From Aliterella atlantica CENA595 (lineage in GTDB: Bacteria > Cyanobacteriota > Cyanobacteriia > Cyanobacteriales > Chroococcidiopsidaceae): a stretch of 64,000 nt of DNA. The translations under genes were made by a program, and so were the position numbers. Within the stretch, counting starts at the first letter, position 1. Each line of letters begins with the position of its first letter. This document shows positions 33,412-43,371 of the stretch, piece by piece. The DNA is taken from assembly GCF_000952155.1 (NCBI RefSeq), contig NZ_JYON01000013.1, positions 1-64,000 of the forward strand, given 5' to 3'. The notes under the pieces were generated by a model that did not search any database, had not been told where the DNA came from, and worked only from the letters and a program-made list of their open reading frames with translations.

Positions 33412-33903
33412 ATGACATTTACTCAAACTAACGATCCCGATATCAGTCAAACTGTACAATCATTGCAAAGCTTAGATGTAGACGATCAACTAGGTCTGTT
33501 CTATGTAATTTACAAGGAAATGGGTAATTCAATTACGCCCGCCGCTCCTGGTGCTAGCACTGTTGGTACAGACATAGCTGAAGGTTTGTTTAATCAAGTC
33601 AAAGAAAAGTCTCATGAAGAGCAATTGCAACTTCAGCGCGATTTAATTAATAAGGCTGATAATGAATACACTCGGATGTATGGTTCCATGAGCGAAACTA
33701 CCAAATTACTATTTTGGTATCGTCTAGCACAGGGGATGGATAATGGAACTATCATTCCTATGCCTTCAGATTACAAAGTTTCCGGGCAAGCCGAAGAGGT
33801 ATTTAACAAAATTAAAGGCATGGAATTCCAACAGCAAATTACATTGTTCCGCGATTATGTAGGACCGATGGGTGCAGAAGCAAAATCAGGCTCTGATATT
33901 TAA
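33412..33903 (+). CDS. Helical carotenoid protein (OCP N-terminal-domain homologue)
   Basis: 163 residues corresponding to the all-helical carotenoid-binding domain of the orange carotenoid protein without its C-terminal sensor domain. Landmarks: DDQLGLFYVIYKEMGNSITP followed by AAPGAS, KLLFWYRLAQGMDNGTIIPM (FWYRL with the Trp/Tyr pair near the carotenoid) and GMEFQQQITLFRDYVGPMG. The Trp that binds the ring near residue 41 in OCP is Phe/Tyr here. Helical carotenoid proteins quench singlet oxygen or phycobilisome energy. A second paralogue follows 120 bp downstream. Confidence 0.92.
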   Translation: MTFTQTNDPDISQTVQSLQSLDVDDQLGLFYVIYKEMGNSITPAAPGASTVGTDIAEGLFNQVKEKSHEEQLQLQRDLINKADNEYTRMYGSMSETTKLLFWYRLAQGMDNGTIIPMPSDYKVSGQAEEVFNKIKGMEFQQQITLFRDYVGPMGAEAKSGSDI

Positions 33904-34023
33904 CATATAGCAGGGGAAATAGGAAGCGATATTTTAAGGCTTGAGGTTAGGTAAAAATATCAGCTTCCTATTGTTTATTGATTAACTAATCGTAAGTACT
34001 AACAACCCTAAAAAGGTAGCAAA

Positions 34024-34524
34024 ATGACATCAGCACAAAGCGAATCTCTACAAAAAGCTTTATCAGCATTTCGCGGCTTGAGAATGGAAGACAAACTAAC
34101 TGCAATGGCGCTAATTTTTCAGCACGTTGCGCGTGAAGTACCTGCAGACTCTATTCCTCAATCATCTAAAGTTAGCGAGTTAGTTAATAAAGTTGGACAA
34201 CTATCCCAGGAATTGCAGACAGACGCATTGCGCGATATGCTAGATGCCCAAAGACAAGATGGAGATGAAGTTGCACTAGATCCAAATCCTAGTAAAGCTT
34301 TAGGCGAACTGGTTACGGGAAAAAATGAAAACATCCCAGTAGGCGATTATAGCTCTCTAGGTAAAGAAGAAAAGCTAGCCTTTTGGTATCAAATGGGGCA
34401 AAAGGTTAGTAGTAGTGGTGCAAACATTAGCCCTTCTGCAGACGTTAACGAAGTGCTGAAATCTTTGCAATCTTTGAATCAAGACGAGCGCATTAGCTTC
34501 ATCAGTAAAGCGTTAGGCAGATAG
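34024..34524 (+). CDS. Diverged helical carotenoid protein-like paralogue
   Basis: 166 residues with the same layout: ESLQKALSAFRGLRMEDKLT, AMALIFQHVAREVPADSIPQ, DALRDMLDAQRQDGDE, EEKLAFWYQMGQKVSSSGAN (conserved FWY) and LQSLNQDERISFISKAL. It is more diverged than its neighbour and lacks the APGA motif, so pigment binding may differ. Such diverged members occur next to other HCP genes in cyanobacteria. Tandem arrangement suggests duplication and a shared stress response. Confidence 0.8.
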   Translation: MTSAQSESLQKALSAFRGLRMEDKLTAMALIFQHVAREVPADSIPQSSKVSELVNKVGQLSQELQTDALRDMLDAQRQDGDEVALDPNPSKALGELVTGKNENIPVGDYSSLGKEEKLAFWYQMGQKVSSSGANISPSADVNEVLKSLQSLNQDERISFISKALGR

Positions 34525-34634
34525 CACAATAGTTTTGAGTTTTGAGTTATAACTCTTAGTTCAAGACTCACAACTTTGGCAAGGGCAGATGGTAAGAGCC
34601 GAAAACCCTCTATGCTGAAAATAGAGGTGTGGCT

Positions 34635-35927
34635 ATGACAACAATTTATACTGTAATCTGCTGGAGCGGCGGGGTTATCCTCGTCGCTATTGCTGTAATA
34701 TTATTTATTTTGTATTTTCGGGGAACGTTTCGCGATCGCATTGAATACAAACTTACCAACGTTCCCCATCCCCAAGATCCTCGGTTTGCGCTAGCTGTGG
34801 CGACTTTATCTAACTCTGTATTTACTACAGGGAGAAATATCGACTATTGGATAGAAGCAGATGATATTTATGCAGCGCGGATTGAGGCAATTAAAAGGGC
34901 TGAATCTAGCATTCATTTTGAGACATTTTTCATGACTCCTGGGCGACGCGCCAACGAGTTTGCAGAGGCGATATGCGATCGCGCTTTGGCAGGAGTCAAA
35001 GTGCAAATGATTGTAGACCATCACGGCTCAAAAAAGCTATCCAAACGCTACTGGCAAAGGTTAAAAAACGTTGGTGTAGATATCCGCTTTTTCAATAGTT
35101 TCAACTGGAGAGCGCCTATCGATTATTTTGCCCGCACCCACCGCAAATTGCTGTTAATCGATGGCAAATTAGCTTTAATTGGTGGTGCTGGGATCTCTGA
35201 TTTTTGGGACGGTATAGATAATATTGACGATACTGGTGCTTGGTATGACTTTGAGATGAGCTTTGAGGGCGAAATAGTTGCAGCTTTGCAAGGGATGTTC
35301 ATGCAACATTGGACTTACGTTCATGGTAAAGCCGATCTGTGCCTAAATATATTCCATCCTCAGCCTACAGACGATCCCCAAATGCTAGTTACTGCTGGTG
35401 ACGATCCTTCTTATCGCTCTTCTTCAGTTAAAGCCTTGTTTCTTACCAGCATATATGCAGCCAAAGAGCGGATCTGGATTTCTAGCCCGTATTTCTTGCC
35501 TGATGAAAATTCGCGCAAAGCCTTAATTCGGGCAAAAAATAGAGGCGTGGAGATAAAAATTTTAACTAATGGCTCTCAATGCGATAAAAAATTCGTTTAT
35601 TACGCCTCCTGCGAACTCTACCGCGATTTATTAGTAGCAGAAATTGAAATTAACGAGTATCAACCAAGTATGATGCACGCTAAAGCATTGTTAATAGACG
35701 ATTGCTGGATTAGTACCGGAAGCGCTAACTTCGATCCGCGTAGCTTTTTCCATAACGACGAACTAGATATATCTACAGCACAGCCTGAATTAGTAAAAAA
35801 TATCGAAAATTTGTTTGTACGCGGACTTTCTCAGTGCAAACAAGTGAATATTGCTGCTTGGCGCAAACGGGCAGTATGGAAAAGAGTCTTAGGGCAAATA
35901 GTTTTGTTCTTCCAATCGCAGCTATAA
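34635..35927 (+). CDS. Phospholipase D / cardiolipin synthase-like protein
   Basis: About 430 residues from the ATG at 34635 (a GTG two codons earlier is possible). One N-terminal membrane segment (VICWSGGVILVAIAVILFIL), then two PLD active sites: HRKLLLIDGKLALIGG and HAKALLIDDCWISTGS, both HxKxxxxD. The second is followed by SANFDPRSFFHNDELD, typical of cardiolipin synthase-like enzymes. It probably acts at the membrane on phospholipids; cyanobacteria have phosphatidylglycerol but little or no cardiolipin, so the product is unclear. GAGGTG precedes the start. Confidence 0.88.
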   Translation: MTTIYTVICWSGGVILVAIAVILFILYFRGTFRDRIEYKLTNVPHPQDPRFALAVATLSNSVFTTGRNIDYWIEADDIYAARIEAIKRAESSIHFETFFMTPGRRANEFAEAICDRALAGVKVQMIVDHHGSKKLSKRYWQRLKNVGVDIRFFNSFNWRAPIDYFARTHRKLLLIDGKLALIGGAGISDFWDGIDNIDDTGAWYDFEMSFEGEIVAALQGMFMQHWTYVHGKADLCLNIFHPQPTDDPQMLVTAGDDPSYRSSSVKALFLTSIYAAKERIWISSPYFLPDENSRKALIRAKNRGVEIKILTNGSQCDKKFVYYASCELYRDLLVAEIEINEYQPSMMHAKALLIDDCWISTGSANFDPRSFFHNDELDISTAQPELVKNIENLFVRGLSQCKQVNIAAWRKRAVWKRVLGQIVLFFQSQL

Positions 35928-36048
35928 AAGAGAGCAGGGGGAGCAGGGGGAGATAGGTATTTTATTTGCTTTTATCCTTTCCCCTTTCTATTCGCGACAT
36001 CCTAACAAAAATGTTAAAATCCTGCCTGAGAAGCGTGGGGGAAAATTG

Positions 36049-37488
36049 ATGCCAGTAGCGGCGAAAGAAATTAAATTTGGAACAGATGGCTGGCGAGGCA
36101 TTATTGGCGACGACTTTACCTTCGATCGCCTAACTCTAGTCGCGCCGATCGCTACACGAGTATTGTTAGAAACTTACGGCGATACAGTAAATAATAAAAA
36201 AATAATTGTTGGCTACGATCGCCGCTTTATGGCAGAAACCTTTGCCGAAAAAACAGCAGCAGCAGTAATGGCAGCAGGTTTTGATGTCATGCTAGCCGAT
36301 AGTTATGCTTCAACTCCAGCTTTTAGTTGGGCAGTCAAGCATCATAATGCTTTGGGTGCGTTGGTAATTACAGCTAGTCACAATCCTGGCGATTACTTGG
36401 GGTTGAAAGTAAAAGGGGCATTTGGGGGATCTGTTCCTCCTGAAGTAACGCAGAAAATAGAAGGGTTATTGCAGAGCGAATCGTTAGCTGCTACTACTCA
36501 AGGGACTTTGCAAAAATTCCAACCTTGGGCTAATTATTGCGAAAATCTCAGACAGAAAGTAGATATTAGCCAAATATGCGATCGCATCAATGCTGGCAAA
36601 TTAACGGTATTTGTCGATGTCATGCATGGTGCAGCAGCAGGGGGAATGGCGCAGATATTAGGCGTACCAGTACAAGAAATAAATAGCGATCGCGATCCAT
36701 TATTTGAAGGTGGCGCACCCGAACCTTTACCCCGCTATCTATCTAAGTTATTTAGCCAGATTCGCAGTCACAGGCGATCGCAAGCTAGCGATGCATTAGC
36801 AGTAGGCTTTGTATTTGACGGCGACGGCGATCGGATTGCGGCTGTTGACGGGCAAGGAAATTTCTTAAGTTCGCAAATATTAATTCCAATTTTGATCGAA
36901 CATTTAGCAGCGCGGCGCGGTTTAACTGGAGAAATTGTTAGAACAGTCAGCGGTTCCGATTTAATCTCCCTAGTTGCCCAAATGTATAACTTACCAATAT
37001 ATGAAACTCCAGTTGGTTACAAATACATCGCCGATCGGATGCTAGCAAGCAACGTTTTATTAGGTGGTGAAGAGTCAGGCGGCATTGGCTACGCTGATTA
37101 TATACCCGAACGCGATGGCTTACTTTCTGCCTTATACGTACTAGAAGCGATCGCTCAATCAGGACTAGATTTAAGCGAACTTTACAGTAGCCTGCAAGCA
37201 AAAACCAACTTTCATTCTGCCTACGATCGCATCGATTTACCACTTGCTAGTATGGATGTGCGATCGCGCTTGCTACAACAGTTGCAAACCCAACCTTTAA
37301 AAGAAATTGCTGGTAAGCAAGTAGTAGATTGCATCAGCATCGACGGTTACAAATTCCGTTTAGCCGACAACAGTTGGTTAATGATTCGCTTTAGCGGTAC
37401 AGAACCAGTATTGCGCCTATATTGCGAAGCAGCAGATCTAGAGCAAGTACACCAAACCCTAGCATGGGCGAAAGAGTGGGCAGCTTGA
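36049..37488 (+). CDS. Phosphoglucomutase/phosphomannomutase family protein
   Basis: 479 residues from the ATG at 36049. Alpha-D-phosphohexomutase landmarks: KFGTDGWRGIIGDDFT, the phosphoserine loop LVITASHNPGDYLGLK, the metal loop FDGDGDRIAAVDGQG, the sugar loop GGEESGGIGYADYIPERDGL and the phosphate-binding RFSGTEPVLRLYCEA. GEESGG favours glucose/mannose substrates. It interconverts hexose 1- and 6-phosphates for glycogen or nucleotide-sugar synthesis. It is followed 140 bp later by rdgB in the same direction. Confidence 0.93.
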   Translation: MPVAAKEIKFGTDGWRGIIGDDFTFDRLTLVAPIATRVLLETYGDTVNNKKIIVGYDRRFMAETFAEKTAAAVMAAGFDVMLADSYASTPAFSWAVKHHNALGALVITASHNPGDYLGLKVKGAFGGSVPPEVTQKIEGLLQSESLAATTQGTLQKFQPWANYCENLRQKVDISQICDRINAGKLTVFVDVMHGAAAGGMAQILGVPVQEINSDRDPLFEGGAPEPLPRYLSKLFSQIRSHRRSQASDALAVGFVFDGDGDRIAAVDGQGNFLSSQILIPILIEHLAARRGLTGEIVRTVSGSDLISLVAQMYNLPIYETPVGYKYIADRMLASNVLLGGEESGGIGYADYIPERDGLLSALYVLEAIAQSGLDLSELYSSLQAKTNFHSAYDRIDLPLASMDVRSRLLQQLQTQPLKEIAGKQVVDCISIDGYKFRLADNSWLMIRFSGTEPVLRLYCEAADLEQVHQTLAWAKEWAA

Positions 37489-37630
37489 AATAGTTATGAG
37501 TTTTGAGTTATGAGTCTTGAGTTGAATAGATGGTTGGTACACCTATATAGATTCTCTATTTAACTCTTAGCTTGGCTTCTAAACGCATTGCTATACGTAT
37601 TTTTTGGCGGTTAATTTCCTGCTTACAAAC

Positions 37631-38224
37631 ATGACAAGATTATTGGTAGTTGCTACTGGAAACCCTGGTAAATTGCGCGAAATGCAGGCTTATCTTACCG
37701 ATTTAGATTGGGAATTGGTACTTAAGCCCAAGGAACTCGAAATTGAGGAGACAGGCGATACTTTTGTTGCTAATGCTCGTCTCAAAGCCTCCCAAGTTGC
37801 TCAAGCTACAGGAAATTGGGCGATCGCCGATGATTCTGGCTTAGAAGTTGCGGCTTTAAATGGCGCTCCAGGCATCTATTCTGCTCGTTATGGCAAAGAT
37901 GATAGCGATCGCATTTCCCGCCTGTTAAAAGAGCTAGGAGACACCGCAAACAGGCAAGCACAGTTCGTCTGTGCGGTTGCTATAGCTAGCCCTGATGGAG
38001 CGATCGCTTTGGAGGAACTAGGTATTTGTGCTGGAGAAATTCTTGATACACCGCGCGGTACTGGTGGTTTTGGCTACGATCCCATTTTTTACGTACCAAG
38101 CCAGCAAATGACATTTGCCGAAATGCCACCACAATTAAAGCACCAAATTAGCCATCGCGGACAAGCTTTTCAGGCTTTACTACCTAAGTTGCAAAAACTT
38201 CAGCAAGTAAAGCGAGACAGATGA
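37631..38224 (+). CDS. rdgB: Non-canonical purine NTP pyrophosphatase (RdgB/HAM1)
   Basis: 197 residues from the ATG at 37631; a TTG nine codons earlier opens the frame but has no support. Motifs: LLVVATGNPGKLREMQAYL, the catalytic AIADDSGLEVAALNGAPGIY (DDSGL), and GTGGFGYDPIFYVP, SHRGQAF at the end. It hydrolyses ITP, XTP and dITP to monophosphates, keeping deaminated purines out of nucleic acids. The region between this gene and glnB holds short heptamer repeats. Confidence 0.93.
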   Translation: MTRLLVVATGNPGKLREMQAYLTDLDWELVLKPKELEIEETGDTFVANARLKASQVAQATGNWAIADDSGLEVAALNGAPGIYSARYGKDDSDRISRLLKELGDTANRQAQFVCAVAIASPDGAIALEELGICAGEILDTPRGTGGFGYDPIFYVPSQQMTFAEMPPQLKHQISHRGQAFQALLPKLQKLQQVKRDR

Positions 38225-38298
38225 CTTAGTTACCAGTCACCAGTTATGCAGTTATTCAGCTACTAAGCAAAAACAGCATTTTACTGATTCTACTCTTA

Positions 38299-38330
38299 CC
38301 TGGTCACTGGTCACTGGTCACTGGTCACTG
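38299..38330 (+). repeat. Heptanucleotide tandem repeat (CTGGTCA)n
   Basis: About four and a half units of CTGGTCA ending immediately at the glnB stop codon, with a degenerate inverse stretch (TTACCAGTCACCAG) near 38,230. Same family as the arrays at 39,478 and 60,517. Confidence 0.85.
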
Positions 38331-38681
<351 letters not shown>

Positions 38682-38884
38682 TTACCTTATATAGCCTTTT
38701 GCCTTCATTAGAGAGTTTACCGCGCAATTATTTCCATCGGTACAATCCCCAGAAATTTCCCCAATTTAACCTCTTATTTGTCAGCTTGCCTTTAGTGTCC
38801 TTGGATTTGAATATCATTCAATCAGGTAAATGATAAGTAACAATTAATACAATTTATTAATAGCGATCGCCAATTTTAGCTGAT

Positions 38885-39388
38885 TTAGCGACTGCGAACT
38901 AGAGGACGCATCAAAAAGTACCCTGCGCCAAAAGCTGTCACCATAATTAAAATAATCGAGATTGCCAAAAACCAACCGTTAACAGCGCCGCTAGTTTCAA
39001 CATCGTCGTGATGGCGGCGATAGCGACGTTGTTCTTGTTCGCTAATAGTTTCCGCCCTATAACTCGGCTTTTTGGTCGGAAAAGGTAAAGGTCCTTCTGT
39101 TACTTTAGGGATTTTGTGGATAGATTTGGGTATAGTGCGCGTAGATGGTGCTTTTTGCAAGTTCACAATTTGTTCTAAGCGCAAAATTGACTCTACAGCT
39201 TTAGCAATTTCTTGACGCAACTGTTGATTTTGTCTGGCTAATTGCTGATTTTGGGTGTTGAGAGAGTCTGACAGCGATTTTGCTGCTTGCAGTTCTGTAG
39301 CTAGTTCCCTATACACCGAAAGGGGTACAGAGGGCGCATAAGTAGCTGTTGGTGATAAATTCCGATCCGAGTTAGGGTGCGATCGCAT
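38885..39388 (-). CDS. Hypothetical protein with coiled coil and C-terminal membrane anchor
   Basis: 167 residues: a disordered start, a Gln/Asn-rich coiled coil (TQNQQLARQNQQLRQEIAKA, ESILRLEQIVNLQ), a basic Pro-rich linker, an Arg/His cluster (EQEQRRYRRHHDDVE) and a C-terminal membrane helix (WFLAISIILIMVTAFGAGYF). It resembles tail-anchored structural proteins but no family is recognised. It starts 500 bp before the next minus-strand gene and reads toward glnB. Confidence 0.7.
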   Translation of the reverse strand: MRSHPNSDRNLSPTATYAPSVPLSVYRELATELQAAKSLSDSLNTQNQQLARQNQQLRQEIAKAVESILRLEQIVNLQKAPSTRTIPKSIHKIPKVTEGPLPFPTKKPSYRAETISEQEQRRYRRHHDDVETSGAVNGWFLAISIILIMVTAFGAGYFLMRPLVRSR

Positions 39389-39477
39389 AGGAAAAGATTA
39401 ATAGGGGCAATTTAGCTAAATCTGATAGCAGATGCAAGCCAATACCATTTAACAAACAGCAACTATCTACCAGCCAA

Positions 39478-39513
39478 CACTGGTCACTGGTCACTGTTTC
39501 ACTGGTCACTGTT
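39478..39513 (+). repeat. Heptanucleotide tandem repeat, short array
   Basis: Units of ACTGGTC/CACTGGT run from 39,478 to 39,513 with one break (TGTTTC). Same repeat family as 38,299 and 60,517. Confidence 0.8.
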
Positions 39514-39656
39514 TTAGCTATGCCCAACCATACTGGAAATTTCCCCAATTTGATCTTTATTAATAAAAATTAAGTATGAATTTTCTCTACTTTCGAGCAA
39601 ACGTTAATTTATATAGACAAGACAGCACTTTTATTCTGCTAAATGCGCTATGATGC

Positions 39657-40463
39657 TTATTCTTTTTGTTCTGCACATAAAGGAAAAAAGTGTCCTACAG
39701 GTCCTTTACCTTTACCAATTGTTAGAGAATGTTTTAAGGCGGTAGTAACGTAATTTTTCGCTTTTTCTACAGCCTTGTCTAGTGGGTAAGAAAGAGCTAA
39801 GTTAGAAGCGATCGCGGCTGACAGCGTACACCCCGTACCGCTAGTATTATTTGTATCTACAGAAGTTGTCTGCAAAGTCTCTAATTGCAAACCGTCATAC
39901 AACACATCGACACCGCGCAATTCTCCACTCATTCCGCCACCTTTGACTAAAACCGCCTTTGCGCCTTGTGCGTAAATTCTTTTCGCTGCGGCTTTCATCT
40001 CATCAAGGGTATGAATTTCTAAATTGCTTAATATTTGCGCTTCATAACGGTTAGGAGTTACGAGTATTGCTTTGGGTATCAATACATCTCGTAAGGTAGC
40101 AACAGCAGCATCATCAATTAACTGTGCGCCCGTACGCGATACCATTACAGGATCTACTACCAAATGATTTATATTTAAACTTTCAACTTCTGCACTTACA
40201 GCAGTAATTATTTCCTGGTTCAATAACATCCCAGTTTTTGCAGCTTGGATATCTATATCTTCAAATACTGCCCTAATTTGGGCTACAACTGCATCGACTG
40301 GTAAGGCATCAACTCTCGTCACCCCTAAAGTATTTTGTGCTGTTATGCACGTCAAAGCGCTAGTACCGTGTACGCAGTGAAAAGCAAAAGTACGTAAATC
40401 AGCTTGAATACCAGCACTACCACCACTATCTGAGCCAGCAATCGTCAGCGCTACTTTTACCAT
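39657..40463 (-). CDS. thiD: Hydroxymethylpyrimidine/phosphomethylpyrimidine kinase
   Basis: 268 residues from the ATG at 40463 (MVKVALTIAGSDSGGSAGIQ). A TTG six codons earlier opens the frame. Ribokinase-fold landmarks: AGSDSGGSAGIQAD, KTGMLLNQEIITAVSAEV, VDPVMVSRTGAQL, VTPNRYEAQIL, VLVKGGGMSGE and the anion hole NTSGTGCTLSAAIASNLALS. It phosphorylates HMP and HMP-P for thiamine diphosphate synthesis. No TPP riboswitch was found near the start. It lies about 24 bp downstream of crtW, read in the same direction. Confidence 0.95.
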   Translation of the reverse strand: MVKVALTIAGSDSGGSAGIQADLRTFAFHCVHGTSALTCITAQNTLGVTRVDALPVDAVVAQIRAVFEDIDIQAAKTGMLLNQEIITAVSAEVESLNINHLVVDPVMVSRTGAQLIDDAAVATLRDVLIPKAILVTPNRYEAQILSNLEIHTLDEMKAAAKRIYAQGAKAVLVKGGGMSGELRGVDVLYDGLQLETLQTTSVDTNNTSGTGCTLSAAIASNLALSYPLDKAVEKAKNYVTTALKHSLTIGKGKGPVGHFFPLCAEQKE

Positions 40464-40486
40464 CGATATATCACCACTCAATTACA

Positions 40487-41221
40487 TTAGTAATTATTAA
40501 CAGGTTGGCGCTGCATCTTAAATACTTTTGGTAATCCCCACCAGGGAACTTCAGGATGTTCGTGATGTTCTTCATGATAGCCAAAGTGATAGCAAGTTAT
40601 AAATGACAGCCAAGTTGGTAATGGATTAGTTTGAGCGCGATGAATGTTTGTATAACCGCCTTCTGGTTCTTTGTGAGGAATATAAGTACCGAAATAAAAT
40701 AGTTGTACGGAACTAAGAATTGATGGTAATACCCAAAACAAAGTTAAGTTCTTTTCCGAAACAGGTAATGTAAAAGCAATCAAATTATATAGCGCCATCA
40801 AAGATATAATTCTCGTCCAACTCCAGTACCTAAACATAAAGTATAAATACCAAGAAAAAAAGTTTTTATGTTTGAGGTTGTGAAAGTCTGGATCTAATTC
40901 GCTAGCGGGATGATGATGATGCGACCAATGTTTTTGTAATAATTTGTCGTAGTCAAAAAGAGCGTAAAGAGTTACCGCCAAGTTACCGACAAAATTATTT
41001 ATTTTTAAGTTTCCAGGAAAAACTGCGCCATGCATGGCATCATGAGCAGTTATGAATAATCCAGTGTATAAAAAGGTTTGAATAATAATAAATGGAGTTA
41101 ATAGCAGATTATTAACTCCATTAACATCAACCGATAGTAATAAAATCAAGCTAGATGCCCATATACCAAGGATAGATAAAGCAACCCAAAGCCCACTAAA
41201 TGAATTTTTGCTGTTCGTCAT
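40487..41221 (-). CDS. crtW: Beta-carotene ketolase, CrtW type
   Basis: 244 residues from the ATG at 41221; a TTG 18 codons upstream is also possible. Three histidine boxes of the membrane desaturase/ketolase family: [19 protein letters not shown] and YHEEHHEHP, plus the CrtW-typical [20 protein letters not shown] and WWGLPKVFK end. Four membrane segments are visible. It adds keto groups to beta-carotene, giving echinenone or canthaxanthin, the ketocarotenoids that OCP-type proteins need. This fits the tandem helical carotenoid proteins 7 kb away. Confidence 0.93.
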   Translation of the reverse strand: MTNSKNSFSGLWVALSILGIWASSLILLLSVDVNGVNNLLLTPFIIIQTFLYTGLFITAHDAMHGAVFPGNLKINNFVGNLAVTLYALFDYDKLLQKHWSHHHHPASELDPDFHNLKHKNFFSWYLYFMFRYWSWTRIISLMALYNLIAFTLPVSEKNLTLFWVLPSILSSVQLFYFGTYIPHKEPEGGYTNIHRAQTNPLPTWLSFITCYHFGYHEEHHEHPEVPWWGLPKVFKMQRQPVNNY

Positions 41222-41755
41222 GCTACTATTTATCGATCGCAGGAACTTATTTTTGGATGTAATCTGTATAGCCAATGTTATCTAACTCAACTTAAACATT
41301 GGTCTGTCTGAGGTTACAATCATGAAAAGTATTTAGTATTAGAATTGTATCAATATACACTTAATATTTTTAATAATAAAATCTATTTATATTAGGTATT
41401 AATAAATTAAAACTTGAAATTTATATTTAACTGCTTGCGACAGTTATTTTGTCCTTTTATTAACAGAAATCACTAAATCTCAAGTCTGTCTAAGCAGCAT
41501 ATAAGGTGAGTATATACTCAAAGTACACGAATTGCAACAAAGCAGCATAGATTGTAAAATTATGGTAAACAAGCCAAGAGATGGTAGTATTTCCGTTGCG
41601 ACAAAGTCAAGATTTCTAAGTAGCTTGATATAGTATTGCAGATAACAACTAAGCTTGCTCTCAGGCAGACATTTATGCCAACAGAGAGAGGATTGCGATC
41701 GGCACTGTAAGGCTAATAGATGGTAATTAAGCAAGTTATTTTGTAAATCATTAAT
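41222..41755. other. AT-rich divergent intergenic region
   Basis: 534 bp between crtW and the SDR gene, without a believable gene. A minus-strand frame at 41480-41734 lacks family features. It should carry both promoters; long runs of A/T at 41,330-41,460 are notable but no exact promoter was assigned. Confidence 0.5.
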
Positions 41756-42568
41756 ATGGCTCCTACAGTCTTAATTACAGGTGCTTCGCAAGGTATTGGT
41801 AAAGCAACTGCACTATTATTTGCTCAAAATGGCTACGATACTATACTTGCAGCACGTCGGCAAGAACCTTTAGCCCAAGTAGGGCAAGAAATTCAAAATC
41901 TCGGTCGTACAGCCTTAACCGTTTCTTGTGACGTGAAAGATCCCCAACAAGTCAATACACTTGTAGATAAGGCGTTAGCACAGTTGGGTAATGTGGATGT
42001 GCTAATAAACAATGCAGGTATTTATATATCAGGACCAATAGAGAGTTTTTCCTTAGAAGATTGGCATCAAGCTATAGACACCAATTTGTGGGGTTACATT
42101 CATACAATTCAGGCTTTATTACCCCATATGCTTGCTAGAGGTAGTGGCACTATAGTAAACTTAGCTTCTATAGGCAGTAAAGTGCCAATCCCGTATTTAG
42201 TTCCCTACTGTACGAGCAAATTTGCTGTTAACGGTTTAACCGAGGCGATGCATTCAGAACTAAAACCTAAAGGGATTCACGTTTGCGGCATATATCCGAA
42301 CGTAATTAAAAGCAGCTTGATGGAACGGGCAATTTTTCGCGGCATAGACGAAGAAGATGCTAAGGCACGTCGGCAGCAACTCGAACAAGTTATTAGCACT
42401 CCAGTAGTGGAAAAGCCAGAAGATGTAGCTAAAGCTGTATGGGATGCAGTGAAAAACCAAAAAGCAGAGATTTTAGTGGGTTCCGCGGGAATGTCCAAAG
42501 CAGCTTACAATGTATTACCTGGTTTTATGCAGTGGATTTTTAGACAAGGTTTCAAGCAAAAAGCTTAA
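41756..42568 (+). CDS. Short-chain dehydrogenase/reductase
   Basis: 270 residues: the cofactor motif VLITGASQGIGKATALLFAQ, NNAGIYISGPIESFSLEDWH (NNAG), and the catalytic Ser-Tyr-Lys in VNLASIGSKVPIPYLVPYCT followed by SKFAV. A basic pair after strand 2 (AARRQEP) favours NADP. C-terminal VGSAGMSKAAYNVLPGFM is typical of DltE-like classical SDRs. Substrate unknown. It ends in a strong bidirectional terminator. Confidence 0.92.
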   Translation: MAPTVLITGASQGIGKATALLFAQNGYDTILAARRQEPLAQVGQEIQNLGRTALTVSCDVKDPQQVNTLVDKALAQLGNVDVLINNAGIYISGPIESFSLEDWHQAIDTNLWGYIHTIQALLPHMLARGSGTIVNLASIGSKVPIPYLVPYCTSKFAVNGLTEAMHSELKPKGIHVCGIYPNVIKSSLMERAIFRGIDEEDAKARRQQLEQVISTPVVEKPEDVAKAVWDAVKNQKAEILVGSAGMSKAAYNVLPGFMQWIFRQGFKQKA

Positions 42569-42575
42569 TAACTTG

Positions 42576-42604
42576 GTAGGGTGCGTTTTCAAAACGCACC
42601 CTAC
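42576..42604. terminator. Bidirectional terminator between convergent SDR and HAD genes
   Basis: GTAGGGTGCGTTTT (42576-42589) and AAAACGCACCCTAC (42591-42604) are perfect inverted copies separated by one base. CTCTTTT follows. The GTAGGGTGCGTT word is a frequent dispersed palindrome in cyanobacteria. Confidence 0.88.
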
Positions 42605-42615
42605 TCTTTTAACAA

Positions 42616-43371
42616 TCAAGCTAGCAAATAACTTGCTAATTCCCCAAATCCTACACATTCAGCAGCATTTGTGATGTATTTAGGTTGATACTGCATTTGG
42701 TTTGCATACTCTCGCACGTTAGCAACGCCTACAGACTGTTGGAAATAACTGGGGTTAAATAAACTTTCATCATTTGGGCTATCGCCTACTGTGACAACTT
42801 GCTCTGATGTAACTTGAGGAAAATAATCGCGCAGCACTTGAATTAATCCAGCAGCTTTACCTTGATTTAATGGCTTAATGTGACATTGGACGTTACTGTA
42901 GGTAAAACCCCAACCTAAACCAGAGCATAATTTACTTAGCTTTTGTAGTTCGTCTACACTGAGATTTTGCACGTCAAACGTCCAATCAGTCAGGCGAAAG
43001 CGATTGTCTCCAGTTTCGCGAATTTGGGGAAAATCTAATTGGAGTTTCTGGAAAATACCTTTTAACTGCTGCCTATGACTATCAAAATTAGTAATAGAAC
43101 TTAGGGATATAGGTAATTCATCTCCATTAGTATAATACAAGCCACCATTTTCAGCGATCGCACCAGCAATAGGCAAGTAAGCAGCAATTCCACTTACCCA
43201 TCCCGCCGAACGCCCAGTTACAACTATTACTTGAATATTTGCTGCCTGTAAATCTGTTAAAGCTTGCAATAACTCTGGTGTAAATTTACCCGCTTGAGTT
43301 AAAGTCCCGTCCATGTCGGTAGCAACTAAGCGAATATCAGCTAAATTAGCGTCTAAAAGTTGATAAGGCAT
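42616..43371 (-). CDS. HAD-IIB (Cof-like) phosphatase
   Basis: 251 residues from the ATG at 43371. HAD motifs: DMDGTLTQAGKFTPE (nucleophile Asp in ATDMDGTL), VIVVTGRSAGWVSGIA, a Lys in KPLNQGKAAGLIQVL and VVTVGDSPNDESLFN. It belongs to the class IIB group including sugar phosphatases and mannosyl-3-phosphoglycerate phosphatase. Substrate not determined. The start overlaps the ridA stop (ATGA-type), so it is translationally coupled to ridA and the Nudix gene: a three-gene metabolite-repair operon. Confidence 0.9.
   Translation of the reverse strand: MPYQLLDANLADIRLVATDMDGTLTQAGKFTPELLQALTDLQAANIQVIVVTGRSAGWVSGIAAYLPIAGAIAENGGLYYTNGDELPISLSSITNFDSHRQQLKGIFQKLQLDFPQIRETGDNRFRLTDWTFDVQNLSVDELQKLSKLCSGLGWGFTYSNVQCHIKPLNQGKAAGLIQVLRDYFPQVTSEQVVTVGDSPNDESLFNPSYFQQSVGVANVREYANQMQYQPKYITNAAECVGFGELASYLLA

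Noticed and set aside
39657-40500. TPP riboswitch for thiD
   Set aside because: The short gap to crtW and the region around the start contain no THI-box-like CUGAGA/ACCUGA pair.
41480-41734. 84-residue minus-strand frame in the crtW/SDR intergenic region
   Set aside because: Low-complexity translation, no ribosome site, no family resemblance.
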